Part shown: positions 24,264 to 33,073 of the stretch, piece after piece
Layout: each line of letters begins with the position of its first letter
Position numbering within the stretch: the stretch's first letter is position 1
DNA from: Lysinibacillus sp. FJAT-14745
Lineage (GTDB): Bacteria; Bacillota; Bacilli; Bacillales_A; Planococcaceae
Assembly: GCF_001275675.1 (NCBI RefSeq)
Contig: NZ_LITM01000008.1
Span: forward strand, 270,135-313,141
Length of the DNA: 43,007 nucleotides
Direction of reading: 5' to 3'
Notes under the pieces: generated by a model
What the model was told of the DNA's origin: nothing
Seen by the model: only the letters and a program-made list of their open reading frames with translations
Databases searched by the model: none
Made by a program: the position numbers and the translations under genes

Positions 24264-25022
24264 TTATAAGTATTGTTCACGCCACCTTAGTTGTTCTTTT
24301 TCTGTGAGCTGTTGTTCTAGGTGTGAATCCCATTGATTTAAGAGCGCATTCCATATACGAACGAACAAAATATCTTGCTCTTTATCGTGAAGGACAAATT
24401 CAAGGCATGGGATATCATTAATTTGTTTAGCGTCGGTTTGAACAATTTTTGAAATTATTTTTTGAGAGGCTCCAGCTCCAGCTTTTTCTTCATCCTCTTG
24501 CTGTAGCGCTTCTATTAACAGTGCTTCTTCGAAATGCTCCTGCTTCTCAGCCTCTTCATCCACATAGCGATATAGCTCTGGTAGATCATCGTATTCTTCC
24601 ATATTGTCCTCGGCTACAGCAAGAAATGCAAGATGGCATGGGCTATAGTAAAGGTTGGCCATTTCTACATCTAGCTCCTCTTCAAAGATGCCACGTTCCA
24701 GTTGCTGCTGCCCTTTAGAGGTTAGTCTATAGAAGTCTTCCGTTTGCTCAATAAGACTTACTCGAGACATTAACGATACTAAATCCTCAATAAATAACGG
24801 ATCGACTAGTAATAGCTCACTTAATTCTTGTGCATTTGCAAAATCCGCTTCCTGTATGCTCATTAACAGCATTGTCATCAGGACATCCATAGTAGAACGG
24901 CGAACTGGCTCATATGTCACTTCTACTGTTCGAATCGGGATGCACCATTCATCGGTTTTGACGATTTTAATATGTCGATTTTGCTGAAGTTCACGCATTA
25001 AGCGCTGCTGCAATTTTAACAA
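24264..25022 (-). CDS. Helicase-linked protein, winged-helix-like, 252 aa
   Basis: I do not recognise a named family. Residues about 45-115 look like a winged helix (DVLMTMLLMSIQEADFANAQ, ELSELLLVDPLFIEDLVSLM, then YRLTSKGQQQLERG, a typical wing and LTxKG motif). The middle is very acidic (EEYDDLPELYRYVDEEAEKQ) and the end is an amphipathic helical region. The start is a TTG at 25020-25022 placed 1 bp after the helicase stop, with AGGTGAT inside the helicase gene as ribosome site, so the two are coupled. I infer that it works with the helicase, perhaps as DNA- or partner-binding subunit. Confidence 0.7.
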   Translation of the reverse strand: MLKLQQRLMRELQQNRHIKIVKTDEWCIPIRTVEVTYEPVRRSTMDVLMTMLLMSIQEADFANAQELSELLLVDPLFIEDLVSLMSRVSLIEQTEDFYRLTSKGQQQLERGIFEEELDVEMANLYYSPCHLAFLAVAEDNMEEYDDLPELYRYVDEEAEKQEHFEEALLIEALQQEDEEKAGAGASQKIISKIVQTDAKQINDIPCLEFVLHDKEQDILFVRIWNALLNQWDSHLEQQLTEKEQLRWREQYL

Positions 25023-25023
25023 T

Positions 25024-28000
25024 CTACATCACCTGTCCTTCATGATTACGCAAGCCGTTATAGGATTTCACGGTCTCTAACAGATTGCTGTACATCTCTC
25101 GTGTATCTGGATGCTTCGCACGTTTGGCAAACATCTCAGCACTTCCGACAAGTAGTAATAGCTCTCGGGCACGAGATAAGGCAACGTTTAAGCGGCGATA
25201 ATCTCTTGCAAAGCCAACGTCTCCCCCTTTAGGCGTATTACGTACCATACTAACTAATATGACATCCATCTCCATACCTTGGAACTTATCGACTGTCCCT
25301 GTTCTAAATTGAAGATGCGGTAGCTGTAATTCCTGTTGCAGAAGGCGATTAATTTTCTTTACTTGCTCCCCGTAGAAGCTAATTACCCCTACACTTTTTT
25401 GCGCATCCTGAGGTATGCGTCCCGCTGCTTTAGCTTCAATAACAGACGTATTCAAATCTATTAAAATACGTCGGATTGTTTGTAATTCACCCTCATTGTA
25501 ACGACTCGTTCCGCCCTTTACCTGCTCCTCTAGATAAGGTTTTTCAGTTGGAATATCAACCCATAGCAAATGATCATCACGGTTCACAAATTGTCCTTCT
25601 AGGCAATGGTCTCGTGCTGCATCTGAATCAGGTAAACCACATTGCAGACCGTTTTCCTCTTTCGCGTAAAACGGTGTAATACTGTGCATAATTTTTTCAT
25701 GCATTCGGTACTGCAATGCGAGCATTTGCTTATGGGTTTGCGGTAAGTTATTAAATAAACGTTCAAACAGTGACTCACGCAGTAAATTTTTCAACTCCTG
25801 TGCGCCGTCAAAGTCTGGATTTTCATCGAGCATCGCCTTTAACGTTTCCTCCAACGTATCGTCTCCAAGTAATGGAGGTAACTGATGATGATCGCCTACT
25901 AAAATAACTTTTTTACCTTTAAGCATCGGTAATAATAGCTCTGGTGGTGTTGCCTTTGAAACTTCGTCAATAATGACAACATCAAACGTCGGGTAGTTCT
26001 CCATAAATTCCTTACTTGCCGAAGCAACACATGTCGTGCCGATAACATTCGCATGACGCACATATAATTTACGAATTTCATCTAAATCATATTCAGTAGC
26101 ATTTTGCAGCTTGTCACGCCATTGCTCTTGTAATTTTTTTCGAAGAGGTAGCTGCTGTTCCTTGCGCTGTAATTCCACAATTGTTGTTTTGGAAGATGCA
26201 ATTGCTTCCACTACTTCCTCGGAAGTACGCTCAGGTGTTGATTGTAGAAGCTTTGTGCAAGCTGTTAGTTGCTTCTCCTTCTTCAATCCAGCTATATTAA
26301 TTTCTTTAATATTTTCTTCTAATTGTGTAAGCTGTTGTTCAATCTCTTGTAAGCTAGTCTGCGCTGTTTGAAGTGCCGCTCTCTTTGGTAGTAGCTGTGT
26401 ATTAGCATGCTCTACTGCCTCGAGCTGTTGACGTGCTGTTTGAAGAGAAGATTTCTCTTGCGATACAAGTATTTTTAAATGCTCTACAGACTCTTCTGGC
26501 TCAGCATCCATTTGGAATGTCTCAGCTAACTGCTGGAGTCGTTCTGTATGCTGTAAATATGGCTGCAATTGCCGCTGTATGCTTTGAACGTCAAAGCTTG
26601 TAATCGCGCATTCTTGACGTAATAAGCCACCGATACCTTTACGTAATGACTCAAATTCCTGATCTTTATGATCTTGTTGTTGTTTAAGTGCTACACCTTT
26701 TTGCCAAACAAAATCACGACGCATATATAATCCGAGCAAAAAGCTCTCAAGTTGCTCGGCAGATGGTGTTTGATCATCTTGAAAGGCTGTATTGAGCTGA
26801 GCAAAAACACCTGTTAGATTTTGCAACGAAAACGATTGAACTGGCTGTAATCTACTTTTAGCAAGGGCACGTTCTTTTTCATCATCAGATACCAACGACT
26901 CAAGCTTTGCAATCGCTTTTTGTAAACGTGAATTGATGGTTGCCCATGCCTCTAAATCTTTGGCATCCTCTAAATGCTGCAAACGATTAATTTGCTGTGA
27001 CAGCACATAGGATGGGCGAATGTGATAGTGCTGTAAAAATCGTTGGATTCGCTCATAGGACGTTAAAGTACCGATATATTGTTCGGCATCCTTCATTAAT
27101 CGAAGACGATTATTTTCCTCTTCATATTTCGATTGAATATCTTTGAACTGCAGTGCCAAATGCTGCTTTTGCTCTTGCAGCTCCTTATATTGAGCAGCTG
27201 CTTCCAATTGCTCAATTTTTTGAGTAGTTTCATCTAAAGTAAGCTTTAGTTGCTCTACAGGTGGGCTTTCAGCAAGGGTCTGTTCAAGCGACTTTACCGC
27301 AGGCTCGATTTGCGCCAGCTGTTTTTCGTAATGCTCTTTATGCGCCTCGTTCTCCTGCTGCTCCGTTTTTGCAGCCTTTAATTCTTTCTTTAACGCTTGT
27401 ATTTCCTGCTGTAAAATGGGCTCGTCAATTGCAGCCTGTTCTTTTGCAGCTATTTCCTTTGTTAGCTCCTCAAGCCATGCCTCAAGCTTTTCTAGCTCTT
27501 CCTCAGCCTTGCTAATATTTGATTTTAGTTCTTGTTCACGTTCTGTAAAGGCTGTGATTTCCTCTTCGATCGCTGCGAGAGTTTGCTCACGCCAATGAAG
27601 CGCAACATTTTCCTCAATAAATTTTTTACCCTCTTCTTCAATACTTTCCGTTCTACCATAGCGCAAAATTCGAATTTCTTGATTAGAAAGAAGTCGTCCT
27701 AATGCATTATCCACGGCTAGATTTGATTGAGAAGCTACGAGTGTCTTTAAGCCAGCTTTAACATTTTGCTGACAAATTTCAGAAATAACGGTTGTCTTTC
27801 CTGTGCCAGGAGGTCCTTGAATTACATACAAATCTTCAACAGACAATGCTCCTAAAACAGCCCGTCGTTGATATTCGTTTAAATTATTGTGAAATACAAT
27901 ATCCTCTCGAAGCTTTGCTGTTCTGACAGTTGGGCGTTTTTCAAATAGTATTGTCTCTAAATTAGGGTTAACTGCTTCGCCTTTTTCTAGCTTTGTAAAA

Positions 28001-28806
28001 CCATTGCGTAATCGCCTAATTTGGCTTAATGTCGCAAAATTACTAAAGCTCGCTTGCTTTGAACGAAGGTTAAGCTGATCTTTACGTGCTAAATCTTGCA
28101 CAAAAGGCTTTAAGTCAATTTCTATTGTCTGCTTCCCTGCATTAACCTTTAATACTTGTCCAATTTCACCGCGTACCCCTTGGATGTTCACACTTAAGCC
28201 TTCAAGCTTCTTCCATTCCTTTGATTTTATATACGGGCAGACCATTGTCAGCCTAGTAAAATCTTCATTAAAATAGCTTTGCTTAAATTCTGTATGAATA
28301 TCATCTACGGTCGCATCGCGTTCTTGAATTTTTAAATAGCCTTCCCAGCTCGAGATACGCTTTTTCACATATTCTGTGCGCTCCTCAGCTATCGGTAGCT
28401 CTCTTATTTTTTTATGAAGATCGAGCGGAATCCCTGCTCCATTATTAGGTCTTGTGACAAGTTGTAATGCTGCTGGTAAGCGTCGGTTTGTATTAATTGG
28501 GCCACGCATATGTACAAAACGAATATTTGTAGCTAGCAGTCCTTCAACCTTTAGCACACAATCCATAATGGCTGTTTTCTCAGCGATAACGTCGGTTAAT
28601 TTTTCATTTTGCTCCGCATTAAAATAAATCGATAAAAATGTTTCACCAACCGTTTTTGCTTTGCGCTTTTCGATATAGACGGTAAATGTTTTCTGTAAGG
28701 CAAAAAAGGCATGCTCATTTGCTGAGCATTCCTCTACCGCTTCCTTCGCCTTATTAGTCAATATTAGACTACAGCGTTGTTTTTCTAGTATAGCGATGTC
28801 CTGCAT
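25024..28806 (-). CDS. Large SF1 (Upf1-like) helicase with a long coiled-coil insertion, 1260 aa
   Basis: An N-terminal domain of about 300 residues precedes a split SF1B core: Walker A QGPPGTGKTTVISEIC (about 329-344), then about 500 residues of Gln/Glu-rich coiled coil, then Walker B VVIIDEVSKATPPELLLP (about 945-962), GDHHQLPPLLGD, LQYRMHEKIM, GVISFYGEQVKKI, DKFQGMEMDVILVSMVR (about 1175) and NVALSRARELLLLVG (about 1208). Such AAA_11/AAA_12 helicases unwind DNA or RNA. A GTG 24 bases upstream (to 28830) is in frame, but AGGGAGGG precedes the ATG at 28804-28806. It forms a two-gene operon with the next gene. Its role, repair or defence, cannot be told from sequence. Confidence 0.85.
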   Translation of the reverse strand: MQDIAILEKQRCSLILTNKAKEAVEECSANEHAFFALQKTFTVYIEKRKAKTVGETFLSIYFNAEQNEKLTDVIAEKTAIMDCVLKVEGLLATNIRFVHMRGPINTNRRLPAALQLVTRPNNGAGIPLDLHKKIRELPIAEERTEYVKKRISSWEGYLKIQERDATVDDIHTEFKQSYFNEDFTRLTMVCPYIKSKEWKKLEGLSVNIQGVRGEIGQVLKVNAGKQTIEIDLKPFVQDLARKDQLNLRSKQASFSNFATLSQIRRLRNGFTKLEKGEAVNPNLETILFEKRPTVRTAKLREDIVFHNNLNEYQRRAVLGALSVEDLYVIQGPPGTGKTTVISEICQQNVKAGLKTLVASQSNLAVDNALGRLLSNQEIRILRYGRTESIEEEGKKFIEENVALHWREQTLAAIEEEITAFTEREQELKSNISKAEEELEKLEAWLEELTKEIAAKEQAAIDEPILQQEIQALKKELKAAKTEQQENEAHKEHYEKQLAQIEPAVKSLEQTLAESPPVEQLKLTLDETTQKIEQLEAAAQYKELQEQKQHLALQFKDIQSKYEEENNRLRLMKDAEQYIGTLTSYERIQRFLQHYHIRPSYVLSQQINRLQHLEDAKDLEAWATINSRLQKAIAKLESLVSDDEKERALAKSRLQPVQSFSLQNLTGVFAQLNTAFQDDQTPSAEQLESFLLGLYMRRDFVWQKGVALKQQQDHKDQEFESLRKGIGGLLRQECAITSFDVQSIQRQLQPYLQHTERLQQLAETFQMDAEPEESVEHLKILVSQEKSSLQTARQQLEAVEHANTQLLPKRAALQTAQTSLQEIEQQLTQLEENIKEINIAGLKKEKQLTACTKLLQSTPERTSEEVVEAIASSKTTIVELQRKEQQLPLRKKLQEQWRDKLQNATEYDLDEIRKLYVRHANVIGTTCVASASKEFMENYPTFDVVIIDEVSKATPPELLLPMLKGKKVILVGDHHQLPPLLGDDTLEETLKAMLDENPDFDGAQELKNLLRESLFERLFNNLPQTHKQMLALQYRMHEKIMHSITPFYAKEENGLQCGLPDSDAARDHCLEGQFVNRDDHLLWVDIPTEKPYLEEQVKGGTSRYNEGELQTIRRILIDLNTSVIEAKAAGRIPQDAQKSVGVISFYGEQVKKINRLLQQELQLPHLQFRTGTVDKFQGMEMDVILVSMVRNTPKGGDVGFARDYRRLNVALSRARELLLLVGSAEMFAKRAKHPDTREMYSNLLETVKSYNGLRNHEGQVM

Positions 28807-28876
28807 GAGCAGCCCTCCCTTCCGATTCACTAAAGTTCTATTTTATCACATCGCAAAGGGATACTTGAAAAGAAAA

Positions 28877-28915
28877 ATCCCCTGCACAGTGATTTCCTTC
28901 CACCGCACAAGGGAT
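28877..28915 (-). terminator. Terminator of the FMN reductase gene
   Basis: An imperfect stem (ATCCC...GGGAT outside, a second helix with G-U pairs inside) lies just past the reductase stop, followed on the minus strand by TTTTTCTTTTC. Confidence 0.65.
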
Positions 28916-28927
28916 AAAGATCTTATT

Positions 28928-29482
28928 TTAATGTTGATCAATCGGTTCTTTCGGTAATGTTTTGCTCATTTCACAATACTGCACAAAAACACGAGCCAAT
29001 TCACGTAAACGATTATGAACATCTTCGTCGACAATCTTATTATCTGCATCAAAGTGAGATGTGTGTGTGTATACATAGTTCGGCGTTACAAGTGCACGGA
29101 AGTAGTCTAAAATTGGCTTTAACTGATTTTCTACTACTAAATGGTGCTGATACGTGCCACCATTTGCCACGATCGATACTGGCTTATAGCGCATTGTTTT
29201 CGGATGCAAGAAGTCAAATGCATTTTTTAAAACGCCCGGAATCGAAGCTTGGAAAATCGGTGTAGCGATAATATATGCATCCGCTTCCTCGAACTTTTGA
29301 ATCATTTCCTTCATGTCATCATTTAACGGTGAACCGTCTACAATTTGATGCTTATATTGACTAAAATGCATAACTTCTAACTCGAAACTTGCATCTAATT
29401 CTTTAATATAGTGCTCCACTTGCTCTAAAATAGCACCAGTTTTACGACCAAACATTGTGCCATCAACGAGTAAAATTTTCAT
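28928..29482 (-). CDS. NADPH-dependent FMN reductase family protein
   Basis: The flavodoxin-fold protein (184 aa) starts MKILLVDGTMFGRKTGAILE and has ADAYIIATPIFQASIPGVLK (flavin-site loop, about 70-89) and SIVANGGTYQHHLVVENQL. It fits the SsuE/YwqN-like NAD(P)H:FMN oxidoreductase family. A TTG farther upstream (to 29527) extends the frame, but GGAGG before the ATG at 29480-29482 marks the start. Electron acceptor unknown. A large 21-bp array lies upstream. Confidence 0.85.
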   Translation of the reverse strand: MKILLVDGTMFGRKTGAILEQVEHYIKELDASFELEVMHFSQYKHQIVDGSPLNDDMKEMIQKFEEADAYIIATPIFQASIPGVLKNAFDFLHPKTMRYKPVSIVANGGTYQHHLVVENQLKPILDYFRALVTPNYVYTHTSHFDADNKIVDEDVHNRLRELARVFVQYCEMSKTLPKEPIDQH

Positions 29483-29680
29483 GTTCACTTTGCCTCCACA
29501 TTCATTTCTACAATAATATTGTAACAAATGAAAAGAGGCACGGAAAGAATTGTAGTGGTTAAAACCGTAAATTCAGTCTTTAGGCGGAACGTAGTCTATA
29601 CAAGAAATATCGCTTCAGAAAAAAAAGACTTTAGTATGGCGAAGACTTGTTATCAAAATATATTTGGCCCATAATGTGGA

Positions 29681-30401
29681 GTTTGGATTTCCGTTCAGGC
29701 TGTGCGCTTTGTTGCTTTCGCTACAGAAAACATTCGTTGCTACAGGCGGGCATTTCCCCTGCTTCCGCGGGTATTTGCCTTGCTTCCGCGGGTATTCACT
29801 TTGCCCGCGGGTAATCACCTTGCTTCCGCGGGTATTCTCCTTGCTTCCGCGGGTATTCTCTCTGCCCGCGGGTATTCGCTTTGCTTCCGCGGGTATTCAC
29901 CCTGCCCGCGGTTATTCTCCTTGCTTCCGCGGGTATTCACCTTGCTTCCGCGGGTATTCACCTTGCTTCCGCGGGTATTCGCTTTGCTTCCGCGGGTATT
30001 CTCTCTGCTTCCGCGGGTATTTGCTTTGCTTCCGCGGGTATTCGCCCTGCTTCCGCGGGTATTCGCTCTGCTTCCGCGGGTATTTGCTCTGCTTCCGCGG
30101 GTATTCTCCTTGCTTCCGCGGGTATTCGCTTTGCTTCCGCGGGTATTCTCCTTGCTTCCGCGGGTATTCGCCTTGCTTCCGCGGGTATTCGCCTTGCTTC
30201 CGCGGGTATTCACCTTGCTTCCGCGGGTATTTGCTTTGCTTCCGCGGGTATTTTCCTACTCTAGTATTCACTTTACTGTCCTAACAATGTATGGACGCTC
30301 AAATAGTTAGAACTATAAATGAAACGCCCAACCAGTAAGGTTAGGCGGTCCGTCTGTGACGATGATTCCCAAGGAGTCGTTCAGTCGTAGCGAAGATCAA
30401 C
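29681..30401. repeat. Split dispersed element bracketing the 24-unit array
   Basis: GTTTGGATTTCCGTTCAGGC (29681-29700) matches the left end of the 15.25-kb element, and GATTCCCAAGGAGTCGTTCA through GATCAAC (30364-30401) matches its right end. Between them lies the 21-bp array plus short unique flanks. This suggests that the array grew or was inserted inside a copy of the element. Confidence 0.55.
29758..30262. repeat. 24-unit tandem array, 21-bp period, TACCCG class
   Basis: The core CTTCCGCGGGTATT (minus strand AATACCCGCGGAAG) recurs 24 times; CCGCGG begins at 29765, 29786, 29805 and so on to 30242. All spacings are 21 bp except three 19-bp units (those beginning at 29805, 29866 and 29906), where GCTTCC is shortened to GCCC. 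The five bases after GTATT vary. Long overlapping frames on both strands are by-products of the 21-bp period; no ribosome site leads into them. It lies between two minus-strand genes, beyond the 3' end of the SDR gene. Confidence 0.95.
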
Positions 30402-30451
30402 TTGTCTGCATTGAATATAAAAGATAATGCCCAATTTTAGTGGTAAGTCTT

Positions 30452-31279
30452 TTATTTATCCTCACGATGATGAAACTTTACTTCTTTATCTACAACGGTT
30501 TCCTCTATTTTATATTTATCTCGATTAATCACGACTTCACGATTTACTTTATCTCCTTCAACGCGCTTATCCCAATTAAATAATTGCTCCCTTGAAACAT
30601 CCTCATCATGCGTTTCAGGAAAATCTAACTTAGCCAAATCCTGAGATTGATAAATTGTAACCGGCTGTTTATCGCCGTACAGCGCAATAACGATCATTGC
30701 CTTCGCAACCTGAGAAGCTTCTATAGCTCTTGAACGCTTTAATGGCCCAACTAATAGTGGCTTTGCGAATTTTAAAACTTTCTCTCCCGCCTTTTCACCT
30801 AAGCGAAATTCCTCTCTCTCCCCAGTCAATAAAGATGGGCGAATAATTGAAAGTCTCTGTAAGCCTAGCTCTATAAGATCATGTTCAAGCTTTCCTTTTA
30901 CTCGATTATAGTAAATTGGAGATTTTTCATTTGCCCCCATTGCTGTAATAACTAACATATGTGGGATTCCTCGATTTTTTGCTAACGAGGCAATCGTTAG
31001 CGGATATTCAAAATCAACTTTCTCAAATACCTCACGAGATCCTGCTTTTTTTATCGTTGTCCCTAAACAACAATAAAGCTCATGTGCAAATTCAATATCT
31101 TTTTCCTCTAAAGTATCAAAATTACGAATTTTTACTTCTAGCTTTGGATGCGTAAATGCTGGCGCTCTTCGTGCAATAACCGTAACCGAAACATATTCAT
31201 CATTTTCACATAATTGTTCTACAAGAGAGGTACCAGTTAATCCAGTAGCCCCTACAACAATCGCTGCGCGCATTCCCAT
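30452..31279 (-). CDS. Atypical SDR, NAD(P)-binding oxidoreductase
   Basis: The 275-residue protein begins MGMRAAIVVGATGLTGTSLV, with the GATGLTG dinucleotide loop, and continues ELYCCLGTTIKKAGSREVFE, MLVITAMGANEKSPIYYNRV (YxxxK-like) and LSIIRPSLLTGEREEFR, as in the NmrA/YbjT-like atypical SDR group. After about residue 215 the end is a charged tail (NREVVINRDKYKIEETVVDK) beyond the usual fold. An upstream start to 31339 is in frame but GAAGGGGG precedes the ATG at 31277-31279. Substrate unknown. Confidence 0.82.
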   Translation of the reverse strand: MGMRAAIVVGATGLTGTSLVEQLCENDEYVSVTVIARRAPAFTHPKLEVKIRNFDTLEEKDIEFAHELYCCLGTTIKKAGSREVFEKVDFEYPLTIASLAKNRGIPHMLVITAMGANEKSPIYYNRVKGKLEHDLIELGLQRLSIIRPSLLTGEREEFRLGEKAGEKVLKFAKPLLVGPLKRSRAIEASQVAKAMIVIALYGDKQPVTIYQSQDLAKLDFPETHDEDVSREQLFNWDKRVEGDKVNREVVINRDKYKIEETVVDKEVKFHHREDK

Positions 31280-31597
31280 TGGTTGTACCCCCTTCAAAGC
31301 TCGTTTGCTCCTGAAGCCACACTGCCGGAACAAAAACATCTAGCTTCTATTTTTGTTAAAAAACTGAAACAATCCTATGTAACTTTCCACAAACTCTACT
31401 TTATTTATCGGCCAAAGAAGGAGCTCTTACTCATTTAATTTTAGGTGTTTTGAAAAACTATTTTGAGGCAGACGGTTATCAGTATAATATATCCTCCATT
31501 TCACATTATGTCATAATTTAGCTAATCCTAATTTTTTACACATACTTGCCCATCATTCACCATAGTTTAAATAGACGAATGAAAGGATGGGATACAT

Positions 31598-32644
31598 TTG
31601 CAAAACGAAACTCAAGCAATGGAACTAAAAAAGACGATAGTTTTCATCATTGAAAGCTGTATCGATAAAGGGCTGTATCCTTTTGAACGGGTTGCAACGC
31701 TAGCAAAGCTACTTACAAATGAAAAAGTTTTCATATTTGTAAAGACCCCTTCAAATGATGGGCTTCAAATTTTAATGAATGATAATCTCTCGCCAATCTT
31801 ATTTGAACATTTCGATGAGCTGCCAAAGCAAATGAAAGGTATTCAGCCTGATTTAATTGTAAGAGATGGCCGTAACTCTGAAAGCTGGCAAGTACAAAAT
31901 TTACGACCGTTCTGCAAAACAATCATTCATTTTGATGATTTTGGTGAGGGTGGTCAAGCCTGTGACTGTGTTTTGCTAGCACTCTATCAAGAGGTTAAAG
32001 ATTATTTACCATCTCATTATATTGGTGGCAGCTTTAACTTTGCATTACCAGAAGCTTATCAGAATTTTGAAGATAGACCAGACAGTAAAATACCTGAAAA
32101 CCCACCTCATATTGTTGTTGCTTTTGAGGATGGGGACGAGCATAACTTAACCTACCGTACTCTTCGACACTTAACGCAGCTACAAATTCCACTACAAATT
32201 ACAGTGATGATTGATGATAGCTATCGACATGCAACAGATGATTTGCAAATGATGGTGCTTAGTCGTCGTAATACTGCCATTCTTCGTGATAAAAACGCAC
32301 TCCTAAAACTATTACCAAAAGCAGATATTATTATTTGTAATGCTAACTATACGCCTTATAAAATCGCCTCTTATGGTGTGCCTTGTATTACGCTTGCACA
32401 AACTGAGGCTGAGCTATTACATGCCTTCCCTCGCGAACAGAATGGCTTTATTCATCTTGGACTTGGTCGCAAAATGAAGCAATCACAGATTCAAAATGCT
32501 GTCATGGAATTTTTATTACATGAGGCCCGAAGCGAACGCGCTGTTAAAAAACAACGACAGCTCAATCTTACAAGTAACAATGAAGCACTACAGTCATTGC
32601 TTTTAGATTTCGCTTATGATCGACACAATATCGCTTCTACTTAA
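31598..32644 (+). CDS. PseG/SpsG-like nucleotide-sugar or glycosyltransferase-fold protein
   Basis: The 348-residue protein reads like a PseG/SpsG-type two-domain GT-B fold: an N half with PDLIVRDGRNSESWQ and IIHFDDFGEGGQACD (about 86-120), and a C half with NPPHIVVAFEDGDEHNLTYR and a late CNANYTPYKIASYGVPCITL segment, the usual donor-site region. PseG removes UDP in pseudaminic acid synthesis; SpsG acts in spore-coat polysaccharide synthesis. No sugar-pathway genes are nearby, so the role is open. Start is TTG at 31598-31600 after AAAGGATGG. Confidence 0.65.
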   Translation: MQNETQAMELKKTIVFIIESCIDKGLYPFERVATLAKLLTNEKVFIFVKTPSNDGLQILMNDNLSPILFEHFDELPKQMKGIQPDLIVRDGRNSESWQVQNLRPFCKTIIHFDDFGEGGQACDCVLLALYQEVKDYLPSHYIGGSFNFALPEAYQNFEDRPDSKIPENPPHIVVAFEDGDEHNLTYRTLRHLTQLQIPLQITVMIDDSYRHATDDLQMMVLSRRNTAILRDKNALLKLLPKADIIICNANYTPYKIASYGVPCITLAQTEAELLHAFPREQNGFIHLGLGRKMKQSQIQNAVMEFLLHEARSERAVKKQRQLNLTSNNEALQSLLLDFAYDRHNIAST

Positions 32645-32757
32645 TGATTCTTTGCAGGTGGATATGATACAATATAGTAGAACTTTCACTTTCACTTAGC
32701 TGTTATTACAAGAAGTGAATTCAAGCATCATAAGTACCCGATTGATAGTAACTAATA

Positions 32758-32788
32758 AGCGGTGGGGGATAAAAAAACCTCCATCGCT
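32758..32788 (+). terminator. Hairpin after the PseG-like gene
   Basis: AGCGGTGGGGG (32758-32768) pairs with CCTCCATCGCT (32778-32788) using two G-U pairs; a short T tract follows. It could alternatively be an attenuator in the SE1832/ABC-F leader. Confidence 0.65.
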
Positions 32789-32835
32789 TTTACACGCGTT
32801 ATTTATACAAATAAACATATAAAGGAGCAATCATC

Positions 32836-33021
32836 ATGCCATCAAAAAGTGATATTGAATATCAAATTAAAGAGCTTAAAATGGATTATATGAATTTACA
32901 GGGCGACATTGAAAAGCTTGAATCTACAGGTCATAATGATCAAGTAGCAAAAGCAGAGCAACGCCTTGCAAATATGGAAGCAACGCTAGCGGATTTAAAT
33001 AAACAATTAGCAGAACTTTAA
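32836..33021 (+). CDS. SE1832 family small protein, 61 aa
   Basis: A short helical protein: MPSKSDIEYQIKELKMDYMN, LQGDIEKLESTGHND and AEQRLANMEATLADLNKQLA. Length, the KxDYxxLQGDxEKLES core and the terminal coiled coil fit the SE1832 family of Firmicutes, function unknown. AAAGGAG precedes the ATG. It lies 52 bp before the ABC-F gene and may share its transcript; a small TAGCGG/CCGCTA hairpin (33035-33057) lies in the gap. Confidence 0.8.
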   Translation: MPSKSDIEYQIKELKMDYMNLQGDIEKLESTGHNDQVAKAEQRLANMEATLADLNKQLAEL

Positions 33022-33073
33022 AAATGAAATTAACTAGCGGTTATAAAAAAGCCGCTATCTCGGAGGAACATAT

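Noticed and set aside
25476..27598. Several frames opposite the helicase gene
   Set aside because: They are shadows of the coiled-coil coding sequence, with compositions mirroring Gln/Glu codons.
29758..30262. CRISPR array
   Set aside because: The period of 21 bp leaves only about five variable bases per unit, with no spacer-length unique sequence and no cas genes nearby.
29664..30310. Long overlapping frames on both strands encoding Pro-Arg/Tyr-Pro-Arg-Lys-type repeats
   Set aside because: They come from the 21-bp period, which keeps several frames open at once. There is no ribosome site, and 19-bp units shift the frame inside the array.
33035..33057. TAGCGG/CCGCTA hairpin as a terminator between SE1832 and ABC-F genes
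   Set aside because: Only 6 bp with no T run; more likely neutral or a weak leader structure.
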